64,000 nucleotides of DNA from Gammaproteobacteria bacterium. Lineage in GTDB: Bacteria > Pseudomonadota > Gammaproteobacteria > Steroidobacterales > UBA11654. A program made the position numbers and the translations under genes. Location: assembly GCA_002717445.1 (NCBI GenBank), contig PBDY01000019.1, positions 1-64,000 on the forward strand, written 5' to 3'. The notes beneath the pieces are model-generated. The model saw only the letters and a program-made list of their open reading frames with translations, was not told the origin of the DNA and made no database searches. The stretch's first letter is position 1. Each line of letters opens with the position of its first letter. This document shows, piece after piece, positions 40,249-51,817 of the stretch.

Positions 40249-40573
40249 TGCAAATTCAATATTACTAAGCGTTCATGTAATCACTGCAATTGTGATTGTG
40301 GTATTGATTCTTTTACAAAAAGGAAAAGGTGCTGACATGGGCTCGGCATTTGGTGCCGGCGCATCCGGTACACTTTTTGGAGCCAAAGGATCTGCAAATT
40401 TTCTATCCAGAACAACAGCGGTACTTGCTAGTGTATTTTTTATCACCAGCCTTACGCTGGCCTATTTAAATAAAGGAACGGTTGTTTCTGATAGTGTTCT
40501 GGATCAAGTGGAATCACCAAATGTGGTTCCAAAAGAGACCATTGAAAGCGAACCTCAAATACCACAAGAATAA
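40241..40573 (+). CDS. secG: Preprotein translocase subunit SecG
   Basis: LLQKGKGADMGSAFGAGASGTLFGAKGSANFLSRTTA. Confidence 0.96.
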   Translation: MANANSILLSVHVITAIVIVVLILLQKGKGADMGSAFGAGASGTLFGAKGSANFLSRTTAVLASVFFITSLTLAYLNKGTVVSDSVLDQVESPNVVPKETIESEPQIPQE

Positions 40574-40583
40574 TTAGTCTCTA

Positions 40584-40666
40584 GCCGATGTGGTGGAATC
40601 TGGTAGACACGCTGTCTTGAGGGGGCAGTGGCGCAAGCTGTGCCGGTTCGAGTCCGGCCATCGGCA
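40584..40666 (+). tRNA. tRNA-Leu (anticodon GAG)
   Basis: Acceptor GCCGATG/CATCGGC, anticodon stem-loop CTGTC-TTGAGGG-GGCAG, long variable arm, T-arm CCGGTTCGAGTCCGG; CCA not encoded. Confidence 0.95.
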
Positions 40667-40766
40667 GAGTTTTATTTCACAGAAAATGACTAATATTTTG
40701 GATGATTGCATTTAAAAAATGATACAATTCATCGCGTTTTAAGACACATTTAGAGTTTCCATAGAG

Positions 40767-41123
40767 ATGCTTGAAAATTATCTGCCAATCGCAATTTTTA
40801 TTATCATAGCCGTCGTTCTTGGCCTATTGATGCTTGGTTTGGGTTTTCTCTTTGGGAAGGGCGCTAAGACGAAAGCTAAATTATCACCATATGAATGTGG
40901 ATTCGAAGAATTTGAAGACGCACGAATACCGTTTGATGTCAGATATTACTTAGTCGCAATTCTTTTTATTATCTTTGATCTTGAGATCGCATTCCTATTC
41001 CCTTGGGCTATTGCTCTTGATCAAATTGGTCATGTAGGCCTTATATCGATGGTTATTTTTCTTTTTGTTTTGGTTATAGGGTTTGTGTACGAGTGGAATA
41101 AAGGAGCATTGGATTGGGATTAG
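40767..41123 (+). CDS. nuoA: NADH-quinone oxidoreductase subunit A
   Basis: [42 protein letters not shown]. Confidence 0.97.
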   Translation: MLENYLPIAIFIIIAVVLGLLMLGLGFLFGKGAKTKAKLSPYECGFEEFEDARIPFDVRYYLVAILFIIFDLEIAFLFPWAIALDQIGHVGLISMVIFLFVLVIGFVYEWNKGALDWD

Positions 41124-41611
41124 ATGCTGATAACAATTTAATTGATCAACAAGGTCCCGGATTTATCATCACATCGGTTGATAAGCTTGTTAATTGGGCA
41201 AGAACAGGGTCAATGTGGCCAGTGACATTTGGTTTGGCATGTTGTGCCATTGAAATGATGCATGCAGGTGCAGCCAGGTATGATACCGATCGTTTTGGTG
41301 TCTTCTTTAGGCCCAGCCCAAGACAATCAGATGTCATGATTGTTGCAGGCACCTTGGTTAATAAAATGGCCCCTGCACTTCGAAAAGTATATGACCAAAT
41401 GGCTGAGCCTAAATGGGTTATTTCAATGGGATCATGTGCGAACGGAGGAGGCTACTACCATCATTCGTATTCAGTAGTTAGAGGTTGTGATCAAATTCTT
41501 CCAGTCGATATTTATGTACCGGGTTGCCCACCAACATCTGAAGCACTGATCAATGGAATTATAGAGCTTCAGGAAAAAATAAAAAAAGAAGAATCTGTAG
41601 CACATGGATAA
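41114..41611 (+). CDS. nuoB: NADH-quinone oxidoreductase subunit B
   Basis: [30 protein letters not shown]...[35 protein letters not shown]. Confidence 0.98.
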   Translation: MGLDADNNLIDQQGPGFIITSVDKLVNWARTGSMWPVTFGLACCAIEMMHAGAARYDTDRFGVFFRPSPRQSDVMIVAGTLVNKMAPALRKVYDQMAEPKWVISMGSCANGGGYYHHSYSVVRGCDQILPVDIYVPGCPPTSEALINGIIELQEKIKKEESVAHG

Positions 41612-42254
41612 TCAGAGGAAAATAGAGATTCTAGAAAAAAAACTTGAAGCATATGATATTGATGTTTCATTGAATCAATCCAACCCCGAAATCAAAGTCA
41701 ATCGAGAACAGCTCATTGAAGTTTCTCATGCTCTGAAGAAAAATGAAGCCTATGAAATCCTAATCGATGTCATAGCAGTTGATTATCTTACATATGGGAA
41801 TGCTGACTGGAAAACCAATGATGCAACCCACACAGGCTATTCTCGTGCAGTAAAACCAACAATTATTCCAGACATAGATGATACATTCGAAGACAGATTC
41901 GCTGTTTTTTATCAATTGCTTTCTGTAACAGATAATCAGCGGCTCACCCTAAAAGTATTCGCATCAGAAAGCAATCCTCCAACCGTACCATCTCTTATCG
42001 ATATTTGGAGCAGTGCCGATTGGTTTGAAAGGGAAGCTTTTGACTTGATGGGCATTCATTTTGAAGGTCATCCCGATCTTCGAAGAATACTCACTGATTA
42101 TGGTTTTATCGGCCATCCATTTAGAAAAGATTTCCCAACCAATGGAAATCTTGAGGTTGTATATGATGAAAAAAAAGGTGAGGTGGTCTATCAACCTGTT
42201 TCAATATCAACTCGTCCAGGTGTGCCAAGGGTCATAAGGAATCAAAATGACTGA
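41604..42254 (+). CDS. nuoC: NADH-quinone oxidoreductase subunit C
   Basis: [42 protein letters not shown]; separate from nuoD. Confidence 0.97.
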   Translation: MDNQRKIEILEKKLEAYDIDVSLNQSNPEIKVNREQLIEVSHALKKNEAYEILIDVIAVDYLTYGNADWKTNDATHTGYSRAVKPTIIPDIDDTFEDRFAVFYQLLSVTDNQRLTLKVFASESNPPTVPSLIDIWSSADWFEREAFDLMGIHFEGHPDLRRILTDYGFIGHPFRKDFPTNGNLEVVYDEKKGEVVYQPVSISTRPGVPRVIRNQND

Positions 42255-43497
42255 AAGCAATCTCAAGCTTAATTTTGGTCCACAACATCCAGCAGCTCAT
42301 GGCGTTTTGAGATTAATCATGGAGATGGATGGTGAAGTGATTATAAATCTTGATCCTCATATTGGCCTTTTACATAGAGGCACTGAAAAACTGGCTGAAA
42401 TAAAACCATACAACCATTCCATTGGGTACATGGACAGAATGGACTATGTCTCAATGATGTGTTGTGAGCATCCTTACGTTTTAGCTATTGAAAGTCTTTT
42501 GGATATAACCCCTCCCAAAAGAGCCCAATACATTCGTGTGATGTTTGATGAAATCACAAGAATATTGAATCATTTATTATGGCTGGGTTGCCATGGACTA
42601 GATATCGGAGCTATGGCTTTATTTCTTTACTGTTTCAGGGAGAGGGAGGATCTATATGATGCATATGAGGCAGTTTCAGGCGCCAGAATGCATGCGACTT
42701 ATTATAGGCCTGGTGGTGTCTATCGTGACTTGCCGGAAGAGATGCCTCAATACAAAGCAAATAAATTTATATCAGAGAAGAAAGTTAAAAGGCTTAACTA
42801 TAATCGCGAAGGTTCATTGCTTGATTTTATCGAAGATTTCACAAATCGATTTCCATCTTTAGTGGATGAGTATGAAACATTGCTCACCGATAACCGCATA
42901 TGGAAACAAAGGACGGTCGATATTGGTGTTGTAACACCAGAAAGAGCAATGCAGCTTGGCTTTACAGGTCCTATGTTAAGAGGTTCTGGCATCGAGTGGG
43001 ATCTTAGAAGAAATCAAAGCTATGAAGTGTATGATGAGCTAGATTTTCTGATTCCGGTTGGTGTCAATGGCGATTGTTACGATCGTTATCTGGTCAGAAT
43101 CGAAGAAATGAGACAATCCAATATGATCATTCAACAATGCATCAGATGGCTCAGAGAAAATCAAGGCCCGGTCATGATCGGGGATCATAAATACAGACCA
43201 CCGAAGAGAGATTCAATGAAACATGATATGGAATCTTTGATATATCATTTTAAACACTTCACTGAAGGTTATTCTGTTCCCGAAGGAAACACCTATAAGG
43301 CCATTGAGCACCCAAAAGGTGAATTTGGTGTTTTCTTGCTTTCTGATGGTGCCAATAAACCATATCGATTAAAAGTCAGGGCGCCAAGTTTTGCCCATTT
43401 GGCAGCCATTGACGAAATGTCCAAAGGCCACATGTTGGCAGATGTAGTATCAATCATTGGAACCTTAGACATTGTTTTTGGTGAAATAGATAGATAA
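42247..43497 (+). CDS. nuoD: NADH-quinone oxidoreductase subunit D
   Basis: [22 protein letters not shown]...[14 protein letters not shown]. Confidence 0.98.
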   Translation: MTESNLKLNFGPQHPAAHGVLRLIMEMDGEVIINLDPHIGLLHRGTEKLAEIKPYNHSIGYMDRMDYVSMMCCEHPYVLAIESLLDITPPKRAQYIRVMFDEITRILNHLLWLGCHGLDIGAMALFLYCFREREDLYDAYEAVSGARMHATYYRPGGVYRDLPEEMPQYKANKFISEKKVKRLNYNREGSLLDFIEDFTNRFPSLVDEYETLLTDNRIWKQRTVDIGVVTPERAMQLGFTGPMLRGSGIEWDLRRNQSYEVYDELDFLIPVGVNGDCYDRYLVRIEEMRQSNMIIQQCIRWLRENQGPVMIGDHKYRPPKRDSMKHDMESLIYHFKHFTEGYSVPEGNTYKAIEHPKGEFGVFLLSDGANKPYRLKVRAPSFAHLAAIDEMSKGHMLADVVSIIGTLDIVFGEIDR

Positions 43498-43499
43498 AT

Positions 43500-43994
43500 A
43501 TGAACGAATTACTGACACCTGAAACAAAAAAAGAAATGGACCATTGGCTGAATAAGTTTCCAAAGGGAAAACAACGTTCCGCAATCATTGGGTCGCTTCA
43601 TGCCGTTCAACATCAAAACGAAGGGTTCTTAACATCTGAACTCATGGATGCAGTAGCCAATTATCTCGATGTACCAAAAATCCAAGTCTATGAAGTGGCA
43701 ACATTCTATTCAATGTTTCAAACAAAACCAGCAGGCAAACATGAAATCTCAGTCTGCACTAATATCTCATGCATGCTTAGAGGTTCCGATGCAATACTCA
43801 ATCATATTGAACATAAGCTGGGCATCAATGTTGGTGAATCAACGTCCGATGGAAAAATCTTCTTAAAAGAAGAAGAAGAATGCCTTGCTGCATGCACTGG
43901 GGCACCAATGATGATGGTGGATCACGTTTATATCGAAAATATAGACATAAAAAAGGTTGATGAAGTGATTGACAAACTGACCAGTAAATCATGA
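43500..43994 (+). CDS. nuoE: NADH-quinone oxidoreductase subunit E
   Basis: Thioredoxin-like 2Fe2S protein: VATFYSMFQTKPAGKHEISVCTNISCMLRG...CLAACTGAPMM. Confidence 0.97.
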   Translation: MNELLTPETKKEMDHWLNKFPKGKQRSAIIGSLHAVQHQNEGFLTSELMDAVANYLDVPKIQVYEVATFYSMFQTKPAGKHEISVCTNISCMLRGSDAILNHIEHKLGINVGESTSDGKIFLKEEEECLAACTGAPMMMVDHVYIENIDIKKVDEVIDKLTSKS

Positions 43995-45277
43995 GCAAAT
44001 TAAACCAAGTCATATATTCAAACATCAATGATTCAAATTCATGGACCATCGATGAGTATCTAAAACAAGGCGGATACTCTGTCTGGAAGGACATACTTGC
44101 AGATCAAGAAAATAAAAACAGTAACTGGATCATTGAGGAAGTTAAAAAATCCGGACTGAGAGGCAGGGGTGGTGCCGGATTTCCAACAGGCCTTAAATGG
44201 AGCTTCATGCCTAACAACGATGATCAAAAATACATCGTCTGCAACTCAGATGAGAGCGAACCGGGTACTTGTCATGACAGAGACATTCTCAAATACAACC
44301 CTCATGTGCTCGTTGAAGGAATGGCTATTGCTGCTTATGCGATTGGAGCAACCGTTGGATATAACTATGTCAGGGGTGAGTTCATGCTTGAATGTTACCC
44401 ACGCATTGAAGCTGCTGTGAAAGAGGCTTATGAAGCTGGCTTACTGGGAGGCAACATACTAGAGTCTGGCGTTGATTTTGATCTTTATAATTTTCTTGGG
44501 GCAGGCGCATATATTTGCGGAGAAGAAACGGGGTTGCTTGAATCTTTAGAGGGAAAACAAGGAAAACCCAGATTTAAACCACCATTTCCAGCCAATTTCG
44601 GACTCTATGGGAAACCCACAACTGTCAACAACACACAAACACTGGCAAGCATTCCGAAAATAATTGAGAATGGCTCAAAATGGTACTCTGACTTTGGAAC
44701 AGAAAAATCCCCTGGCACGCTTATCTTTTCAATCTCAGGACACATTAATAATCCAGGTAATTATGAACTCCCGCTTGGGCTGACTTTCAATGAAGTGATT
44801 GAGATAGCGGGCGGAATCTTGGATGAAAGAAAGCTCAAGGCAGTTATTCCCGGTGGTTCATCGACAAAAGTCCTTCCGGCAAAGATTATAGAAAACTGCA
44901 CCATGGACTACGAATCGCTTCAAAGTGCCGATTCTGCATTGGGCACTGGAGCTATGATCATTATTGCTGAGGACACTTGCATGGTTGAACTCTTAAAGAG
45001 AATATCAAGATTTTACTTTGCTGAGAGTTGCGGCCAATGCACACCGTGCAGAGAAGGAACAGGATGGCTTTATCGTATTCTAGATCGAATCACAAATGGG
45101 CAAGGTCTGTCAGGCGATCTGTCGTTGCTCGAAGACGTCGCTGGACGAATAGAGGGCAATACAATTTGTGCCTTTGGTGATGCTTCAGCATGGCCAGTTC
45201 AAAGCTTCTTAAAGCACTATCACCATGAATTTAAATACATGATCGAGAACAAAGGCAAATCAGTGGCAGCAGGATGA
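43991..45277 (+). CDS. nuoF: NADH-quinone oxidoreductase subunit F
   Basis: GLRGRGGAGFPTGLKWSFMP; ESCGQCTPCREGTGW. Confidence 0.98.
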   Translation: MSKLNQVIYSNINDSNSWTIDEYLKQGGYSVWKDILADQENKNSNWIIEEVKKSGLRGRGGAGFPTGLKWSFMPNNDDQKYIVCNSDESEPGTCHDRDILKYNPHVLVEGMAIAAYAIGATVGYNYVRGEFMLECYPRIEAAVKEAYEAGLLGGNILESGVDFDLYNFLGAGAYICGEETGLLESLEGKQGKPRFKPPFPANFGLYGKPTTVNNTQTLASIPKIIENGSKWYSDFGTEKSPGTLIFSISGHINNPGNYELPLGLTFNEVIEIAGGILDERKLKAVIPGGSSTKVLPAKIIENCTMDYESLQSADSALGTGAMIIIAEDTCMVELLKRISRFYFAESCGQCTPCREGTGWLYRILDRITNGQGLSGDLSLLEDVAGRIEGNTICAFGDASAWPVQSFLKHYHHEFKYMIENKGKSVAAG

Positions 45278-47412
45278 CTGATACAAAAAATAAAATCACA
45301 GTAACGATTGATGGAATCGAACACGATGCTCTTCCGGGTCAAATGCTTATAGAATTGACAGATCAAACCGGTACATATGTTCCACGATTCTGCTATCACG
45401 AAAAACTATCCATTGCTGCAAATTGCAGAATGTGTCTTGTTGAGGTAGAAAATTCTAATAGTGCATTGCCCGCATGCGCCACACCGGTCAGTGATGGCAT
45501 GATCGTTCATACCAAATCCAAACCTGCAAAAACGGCTCAAGAATCAACGATGGAATTCTTGCTGATCAATCATCCACTGGATTGTCCAATCTGTGATCAA
45601 GGCGGTGAATGCGAGCTTCAAGATTTGGCTTATGCCTATGGTAAAAATGATTCACGATTTGACATACAAAAACAAACAAAAAAGAATGATGATTTAGGGC
45701 CTCTTGTATCCACGGATATGACACGGTGCATTATGTGTACAAGATGTGTTCGCTTTGGCACTGAGATTGCCGGTATTCAGGAACTAGGAACCATTGGCAG
45801 AGGAGAGAGTTCCAATATCAGTACGTATGTATCCAAGACAGTGGACCATGAACTCTCTGGAAACATCATTGATTTATGTCCTGTAGGCGCCCTCAATAAC
45901 AAACCTTATCGATATACAGACCGAACCTGGGAGTTGGATCAAATTGAAAGCATCTCGCCTCACGATTGTGTTGGCACAAACATCATGATACATAAGAAAA
46001 ATGACATCATTCGCAGAATTGTTCCAAAGAATAACCCAGACATAAACGAAACATGGATTGCGGACAGAGACCGTTTTGGCTTCGATGGTATCTACTCAGA
46101 AGATCGTGCGATAAGCCCACAGCTTAGAGTTAATAGTGATCTTGATAATGTTAAAGTGGCCGATGCAATGGATCGTTCGGTGGACATGATCAAATCATGC
46201 TCAAATAATGGTCAATCAATAGGAGTATTGGTTTCACCCAATCTGTCCACAGAAGAGCAATATTTATTATCGGATTTTTGTCATCAATTAGGGATCAAAG
46301 CCATTGACTACCGACTGAGGCAGAGAGATTTCTCAGAAAAATCTGACAGGAGTTTTATTCCTCACATGAATATTAACTTATCAGACATTGATTCGATGAA
46401 AAACACACTCATCTTAGGTTCCGATCTGAGAAAAGAAACACCAATCCTTGCTCATCGGATAAAGAAATCAGCGGACAGCGGGTCATCGATTCACATCATT
46501 AACTCCCACGAATCGGAATACCACTTTCAGATTGGACAAAATATCATAAACGATGATTGGGTCAATGATATTGGCCGAGTACTAAAAGCTGCCATTAATT
46601 TGACAAAGAATCATTTGCCCAACAATATTGCTGATCATCTGGATACAATCGATGAACCATCAGTAAAGCACGAGGCAATAGCTGTATCCTTGTGTCAGAG
46701 TAAGAGCCTGATCATCATCGGTATTGGTGCGTATTCAGACAGCCAGTACCAAATCATTCGTTCGTATGCCCATATTTTATCATCCGTTTGTCAAACAAAT
46801 CTTTGCGAGATTTCTGAGGGCTCCAATATGATAGGCGCTTCTATCCATGGGTTGATTAACGAGTCAACTGATCAAACTCTAAACTTCTCAGAAATCATTC
46901 AAATGAACCACGATCTTTTGATCATGTATGGCATCGAACCTAACGATACGATATACCAAGCAGAGTTAATTGAATGCATGAAATCTACAAATAATCTTGT
47001 AGTCTTTACGCCATACATAAATGAATACTTCAATCAGCATGCGGACGTAATTATTCCAATAAAAACCCATTACGAGGGTACTGGCTCGATGATCAATCTT
47101 GAGCTGAGAAATCAGTCTTTTAATCATATTCAGTCGATGAGCGCTGATGAATTCAGCAATATTGAGTTGCTTATGTCCATGTATCAAGGCATGGGCATTC
47201 AATCATTATCTGTCAGCGAGATTAATGATTGTATTCAAAAAGGAATAGAAACCATTGCAATAACAGCTGAAAAAATATCAGAAATCCCAGACACGACTCT
47301 AACAACATTTCTTCCCAAGAAAGAAACCATTTTCAATATGTATAACACCGATAATGTTTTGAGACGATCTAAGCCGCTACAAAATACCAAAGAAGGATTA
47401 AGCAGCAAATGA
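45274..47412 (+). CDS. nuoG: NADH-quinone oxidoreductase subunit G
   Basis: 2Fe2S/4Fe4S N-terminus: [47 protein letters not shown]. Confidence 0.97.
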   Translation: MTDTKNKITVTIDGIEHDALPGQMLIELTDQTGTYVPRFCYHEKLSIAANCRMCLVEVENSNSALPACATPVSDGMIVHTKSKPAKTAQESTMEFLLINHPLDCPICDQGGECELQDLAYAYGKNDSRFDIQKQTKKNDDLGPLVSTDMTRCIMCTRCVRFGTEIAGIQELGTIGRGESSNISTYVSKTVDHELSGNIIDLCPVGALNNKPYRYTDRTWELDQIESISPHDCVGTNIMIHKKNDIIRRIVPKNNPDINETWIADRDRFGFDGIYSEDRAISPQLRVNSDLDNVKVADAMDRSVDMIKSCSNNGQSIGVLVSPNLSTEEQYLLSDFCHQLGIKAIDYRLRQRDFSEKSDRSFIPHMNINLSDIDSMKNTLILGSDLRKETPILAHRIKKSADSGSSIHIINSHESEYHFQIGQNIINDDWVNDIGRVLKAAINLTKNHLPNNIADHLDTIDEPSVKHEAIAVSLCQSKSLIIIGIGAYSDSQYQIIRSYAHILSSVCQTNLCEISEGSNMIGASIHGLINESTDQTLNFSEIIQMNHDLLIMYGIEPNDTIYQAELIECMKSTNNLVVFTPYINEYFNQHADVIIPIKTHYEGTGSMINLELRNQSFNHIQSMSADEFSNIELLMSMYQGMGIQSLSVSEINDCIQKGIETIAITAEKISEIPDTTLTTFLPKKETIFNMYNTDNVLRRSKPLQNTKEGLSSK

Positions 47413-48479
47413 AGGAATTCTTATCATCGCTTTTATCATCCCTTGACCCTCAGTGGATGAGTCTCATATGGTCTTTATTTCAAATCGCTATCGTCACAGC
47501 CTGTCTCATCCTAACGGTTATTTTTTTAGTGTTTTTCGAAAGAAAAGTCATTGGATATATGCATTCTAGAGTAGGGCCGAACAGAGTTGGGCCAATGGGA
47601 ACGCTTCAATCGATTGCAGACACTATTAAATTGTTACTCAAAGAAGTGATCATTCCTGCTAAAGCCGATAAGTTCTTTTTTTTACTCTCACCGATTCTCC
47701 TACTTGTGCCGGCTTTAGCAGCATGGGCCGTAATACCTTTTAGTCCAGAATTCATCATTGCAGACATTAATGCTGGGCTTCTCTATTTACTAGCGCTGAC
47801 ATCCTTTGGTGTTTATGGTGTGATTTTAGGTGGCTGGGCATCCAATTCAAAATATGCTTTTCTTGGCTCAATGAGGGCTGCTGCACAAATGGTGGCATAT
47901 GAAATTGCCATGGGATTTGCATTGGTTGGAGTTCTGATGGCTAGTGGCAGCTTAAAGCTTGGAGAAATTGTTGCTGCACAATCGGGTGGTGTCCTCAGCT
48001 GGTTCTGGGTTCCATTGTTTCCGCTCTTTATTGTCTACTTTATTTCAGGTATTGCTGAAACAAACAGACACCCATTTGATCTTGCTGAAGGTGAGGCTGA
48101 AATCGTAGCTGGTTTTCATGTTGAATATTCAGGCATAGGATTTGCAATATTCTTCCTCGCCGAATACATCAATATGGCTCTAATATCAGTCTTAACATCA
48201 ATCTTGTTTCTCGGCGGTTGGGAAAGTTTCTTTGCCGGTCTTACCTTCCTGGAAGACTCTATACTGGCCTTTGTAGTTGAACCCAGTATTTTCTGGTTAT
48301 TGATAAAAGCACTATTCTTCTTGTTTGTCTTTGTTTGGTTGAGGGCATCATTCCCAAGATACAGATATGATCAGTTGATGTCTCTTGGATGGAAAGTATT
48401 GATCCCAATAACCATCGTATGGATAGGTGTTGAATGCGTGATGTATGTCATGCAGGTCGGTCCTTGGAGTGTCGCATGA
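47409..48479 (+). CDS. nuoH: NADH-quinone oxidoreductase subunit H
   Basis: [63 protein letters not shown]. Confidence 0.98.
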   Translation: MKEFLSSLLSSLDPQWMSLIWSLFQIAIVTACLILTVIFLVFFERKVIGYMHSRVGPNRVGPMGTLQSIADTIKLLLKEVIIPAKADKFFFLLSPILLLVPALAAWAVIPFSPEFIIADINAGLLYLLALTSFGVYGVILGGWASNSKYAFLGSMRAAAQMVAYEIAMGFALVGVLMASGSLKLGEIVAAQSGGVLSWFWVPLFPLFIVYFISGIAETNRHPFDLAEGEAEIVAGFHVEYSGIGFAIFFLAEYINMALISVLTSILFLGGWESFFAGLTFLEDSILAFVVEPSIFWLLIKALFFLFVFVWLRASFPRYRYDQLMSLGWKVLIPITIVWIGVECVMYVMQVGPWSVA

Positions 48480-48961
48480 ATATGCTTCAGCTTTTAAAGA
48501 AACTATCGTTAATTGATTTCATCAAAGGCTTCATTGTCACGCTCAAAGCTTTTTTTAGACGCAAAGTCACTGTTCAATACCCTGAGGTAAAAACTCCACT
48601 CTCTCCACGGTTTAGAGGCAAACTGGCACTCATGCGATACGACAATGGCGAAGAACGATGCATTGCATGTAAATTATGTTCAGCCGTTTGCCCTGCTCAG
48701 GCAATCACCATTGAATCTGAAGAAAGAGCTGATGGGTCCAGACGAACCGTTAAATTCGAGATTGACGCATTCAAATGCATCTATTGCGGCTTCTGCGAAG
48801 AAGCTTGCCCAGTGGATTCCATTGTTGAAACAAATATCTTTGAGTATCACATGACAGAAAATCATCAGAGAATCCAAACAAAAGAGATGCTCCTAGCAAC
48901 TGGCGATCAACACAAAGATCAAACGATTAAGAATAAGAAAAAAGACTCGAGGTATAGATGA
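48476..48961 (+). CDS. nuoI: NADH-quinone oxidoreductase subunit I
   Basis: Two 4Fe4S motifs [12 protein letters not shown] and [15 protein letters not shown] at 48476 preferred over 48434. Confidence 0.97.
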   Translation: MNMLQLLKKLSLIDFIKGFIVTLKAFFRRKVTVQYPEVKTPLSPRFRGKLALMRYDNGEERCIACKLCSAVCPAQAITIESEERADGSRRTVKFEIDAFKCIYCGFCEEACPVDSIVETNIFEYHMTENHQRIQTKEMLLATGDQHKDQTIKNKKKDSRYR

Positions 48962-49560
48962 TGTTACTAGAAATCATATTTTATGTATTTGCATCAGTCC
49001 TTATCTGTGCTTCATTGGGCGTTATACTGTTTAAAAATCCTGTTTACTCTGCGTTTTCACTTATATTGGCTTTCATCACAACGGGACTATTGTGGTTGCT
49101 CCTTGAAGCCGAGTTTCTGGCGATAGTGCTTGTCCTTGTTTATGTGGGCGCTGTGATGGTCTTATTCTTATTTGTGATAATGATGTTGAATATTAATATC
49201 GAAGAGGAAAATTCAGGATTTACCAAAATAGCACCTATTGCAATCTTTCTAGGGTTGGTCATAGCTGCAGAACTGATTGCATTGTTTTGGATTCAGTCTG
49301 ATCATTTTATCGGTGAAGCATCATTTTCAAGTTCAGATATATCTGCCAACAATACTCTGCTACTTGGGACAGAATTGTTTACTAAATATATCCTTTCGTT
49401 TGAGATTGCTGGTTTTATTCTTCTATTGGCAATTATTGTTTCTATTTCTCTGACACTTCGGTCAAGAAAAAATGTCAAAAAACAAGTTGCTAGAGACCAA
49501 ATATCGGCTGATCCAAAAAAACGAGTCAGGATGGTTGATATCAAAAAAGGAGACATGTGA
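48958..49560 (+). CDS. nuoJ: NADH-quinone oxidoreductase subunit J
   Basis: [51 protein letters not shown]. Confidence 0.97.
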   Translation: MMLLEIIFYVFASVLICASLGVILFKNPVYSAFSLILAFITTGLLWLLLEAEFLAIVLVLVYVGAVMVLFLFVIMMLNINIEEENSGFTKIAPIAIFLGLVIAAELIALFWIQSDHFIGEASFSSSDISANNTLLLGTELFTKYILSFEIAGFILLLAIIVSISLTLRSRKNVKKQVARDQISADPKKRVRMVDIKKGDM

Positions 49561-49865
49561 TGGTTACGTTGCAATCATACTTAACCTTATCCGCCCTCGT
49601 TTTCTCAATCGGCATTACTGGCATTATAATCAATCGAAAAAACATCATTATCGTAATGATGTGTACGGAATTACTATTGATATCTGTGAATTTTAATTTC
49701 ATCGCTTTTTCACATCAATTACAGGATCTGTCGGGACAAGTCTTTGTCTTTTTTATTTTGACGGTTGCTGCTGCTGAAGCAGCAATCGGATTGGCAATTT
49801 TGGTTGCCTTATATCGCAACAAAAAATCAATTTCAGTCAGTGAACTGAATACACTGAGAAACTAA
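49557..49865 (+). CDS. nuoK: NADH-quinone oxidoreductase subunit K
   Basis: Small membrane protein with [24 protein letters not shown]...[17 protein letters not shown]. Confidence 0.97.
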   Translation: MMVTLQSYLTLSALVFSIGITGIIINRKNIIIVMMCTELLLISVNFNFIAFSHQLQDLSGQVFVFFILTVAAAEAAIGLAILVALYRNKKSISVSELNTLRN

Positions 49866-49867
49866 CG

Positions 49868-51817
49868 ATGATCTTTGAGTACAGCCTAATTGCACTATTG
49901 TCTCCATTGGTTGGAAGCATTCTCGCTGCGTTTCTTGGAAAATCATTGGGAAAAACATTTGTCAATACTTCCACCATACTGGGGGTAATGATCTCTTTTG
50001 TCCTCTCTTGCATCTTGGCACTAGAGATATATCAAACATCCACCGTTCTTAATCAAAACATATACACCTGGTTGAATATTGGAAGCTTTTCGTTTCACAT
50101 AGGATTTCTCATCGATAATTTGACGGCCAGCATGATGGTTGTGGTTACCTTCGTTTCGCTTATGGTTCACATTTATACCATTGGCTATATGCATGACGAT
50201 CCTGGTTATCACCGTTTCTTTGCTTACATCAGTCTTTTTACATTTTCGATGCTGAGCTTAGTCATGGCCAATAACTTTCTGCAATTATTCTTTGGCTGGG
50301 AAGCGGTCGGAGTGATGTCTTACCTGTTGATTGGATTTTGGTACACCAAAGAATCTGCAATTAAAGCCAACCTAAAAGCTTTTTTGGTAAATAGAGTAGG
50401 GGACTTATCCATGATTCTTGGAATTGGCATAATATTCTCTATCACGGGCTCTTTGGACTACCAAACGACATTCTTTGAATCACAAAACCTAGCTCAAACC
50501 GAGCTATTCTTCATCAATGAATGGAACATCTCTGCTCTGACAGCTTCTTGCATGCTTCTATTTGGAGGAGCCATGGGAAAATCGGCACAAATGCCACTTC
50601 ATGTTTGGTTGCCCGACTCAATGGAAGGGCCAACACCGATCTCTGCTTTGATCCATGCTGCTACAATGGTCACGGCTGGAGTATTCCTCCTTGCTCGAAT
50701 GTCTCCTTTGTTTGAACTGTCATCCACTGCTTTATCGTTTGTGCTGATCATTGGTGCAACAACGGCACTCTTTACGGGGATACTCGGTTTAATTCAGAAC
50801 GATATTAAAAGAGTCATTGCTTACTCAACACTCTCTCAGCTTGGGTACATGGTCGCCGCTGCCGGAGTCTCCGCTTACTCCGTCAGTTTATTTCATTTAA
50901 TGACTCATGCCTTCTTCAAAGCGTTACTTTTCTTGGCAGCTGGATCTGTAATCGTTGCATTGCATCATGAGCAAGACATAAGAAAAATGGGAGGACTGAA
51001 AAGTAAACTTCCCATCACCTATGTGACCTCCTTGATCGGCTCTCTTGCCCTTATTGGTTTCCCAGGTTTTTCTGGATTTTTCTCTAAGGATGCATTGATT
51101 GAGGCAATCGGCCATGCAGATATATTTGGATCTGGATTTGCATACGCATCAGTGATAGTAGGAGTTTTTATCACTGCATTGTATTCATTCAGACTCTTCT
51201 TCAAAGTATTTCATGGAAGCATCAATGAACATCACAGTGATGTCAAAGAATCACCAGTGTCTATTACTCTCCCGCTCATATTGCTTGCGATTCCATCGGT
51301 CATGGTTGCATGGCCAACAGTGGGTCCAATGGTTTTTGGTTCTTACTTTGCCACTAGCATTGCACAACCTGATGCATATCAAATATTTGGTTATGAATAC
51401 TCCACTGCTTATGGCTTTTTGGTTCATGCATTCTCAGGCCCGGTAATATATATTGCAATGATGGGCGTACTTACAGCGTATGTTTTATATATTCAGAAAC
51501 CAAACATTCTTAAAGGTAAATCTTTTGAGTCAACATTCATTTATCGCCTTCTAGAGAATAAATACTATTTCGATGATTTATATGAAGAAGTTATTGCAAA
51601 ACAAGCACGAAATATCGGTCAAAGATTTTGGTCACTGGGAGACGTCAAAATCATTGATAATTGGATTGTGAATGGAACAGCTTATCGCATTGGAAATATT
51701 GCCAATCGAATCAAAGTCATTCAAACAGGGTACATCTACCACTATGTTTTGATGATGATCCTTGGTCTCGCAATCTTTTTGGGATGGACAATTATAAGTG
51801 CGGGGTATGCCTCGTGA
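49868..51817 (+). CDS. nuoL: NADH-quinone oxidoreductase subunit L
   Basis: FFGWEAVGVMSYLLIGFWY; GKSAQMPLHVWLPDSMEGPTPISALIHAATMVTAGVFL. Confidence 0.98.
   Translation: MIFEYSLIALLSPLVGSILAAFLGKSLGKTFVNTSTILGVMISFVLSCILALEIYQTSTVLNQNIYTWLNIGSFSFHIGFLIDNLTASMMVVVTFVSLMVHIYTIGYMHDDPGYHRFFAYISLFTFSMLSLVMANNFLQLFFGWEAVGVMSYLLIGFWYTKESAIKANLKAFLVNRVGDLSMILGIGIIFSITGSLDYQTTFFESQNLAQTELFFINEWNISALTASCMLLFGGAMGKSAQMPLHVWLPDSMEGPTPISALIHAATMVTAGVFLLARMSPLFELSSTALSFVLIIGATTALFTGILGLIQNDIKRVIAYSTLSQLGYMVAAAGVSAYSVSLFHLMTHAFFKALLFLAAGSVIVALHHEQDIRKMGGLKSKLPITYVTSLIGSLALIGFPGFSGFFSKDALIEAIGHADIFGSGFAYASVIVGVFITALYSFRLFFKVFHGSINEHHSDVKESPVSITLPLILLAIPSVMVAWPTVGPMVFGSYFATSIAQPDAYQIFGYEYSTAYGFLVHAFSGPVIYIAMMGVLTAYVLYIQKPNILKGKSFESTFIYRLLENKYYFDDLYEEVIAKQARNIGQRFWSLGDVKIIDNWIVNGTAYRIGNIANRIKVIQTGYIYHYVLMMILGLAIFLGWTIISAGYAS

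Noticed and set aside
42170-42177. A8 run near the 3' end of nuoC
   Set aside because: In-frame Lys codons; nothing suggests a useful alternative product.
45274-47412. nuoG as a degraded gene because it is shorter than E. coli NuoG and lacks the extra N7 cluster cysteines
   Set aside because: The N7 cluster is absent from many bacterial NuoG proteins; reading frame and core clusters are intact.
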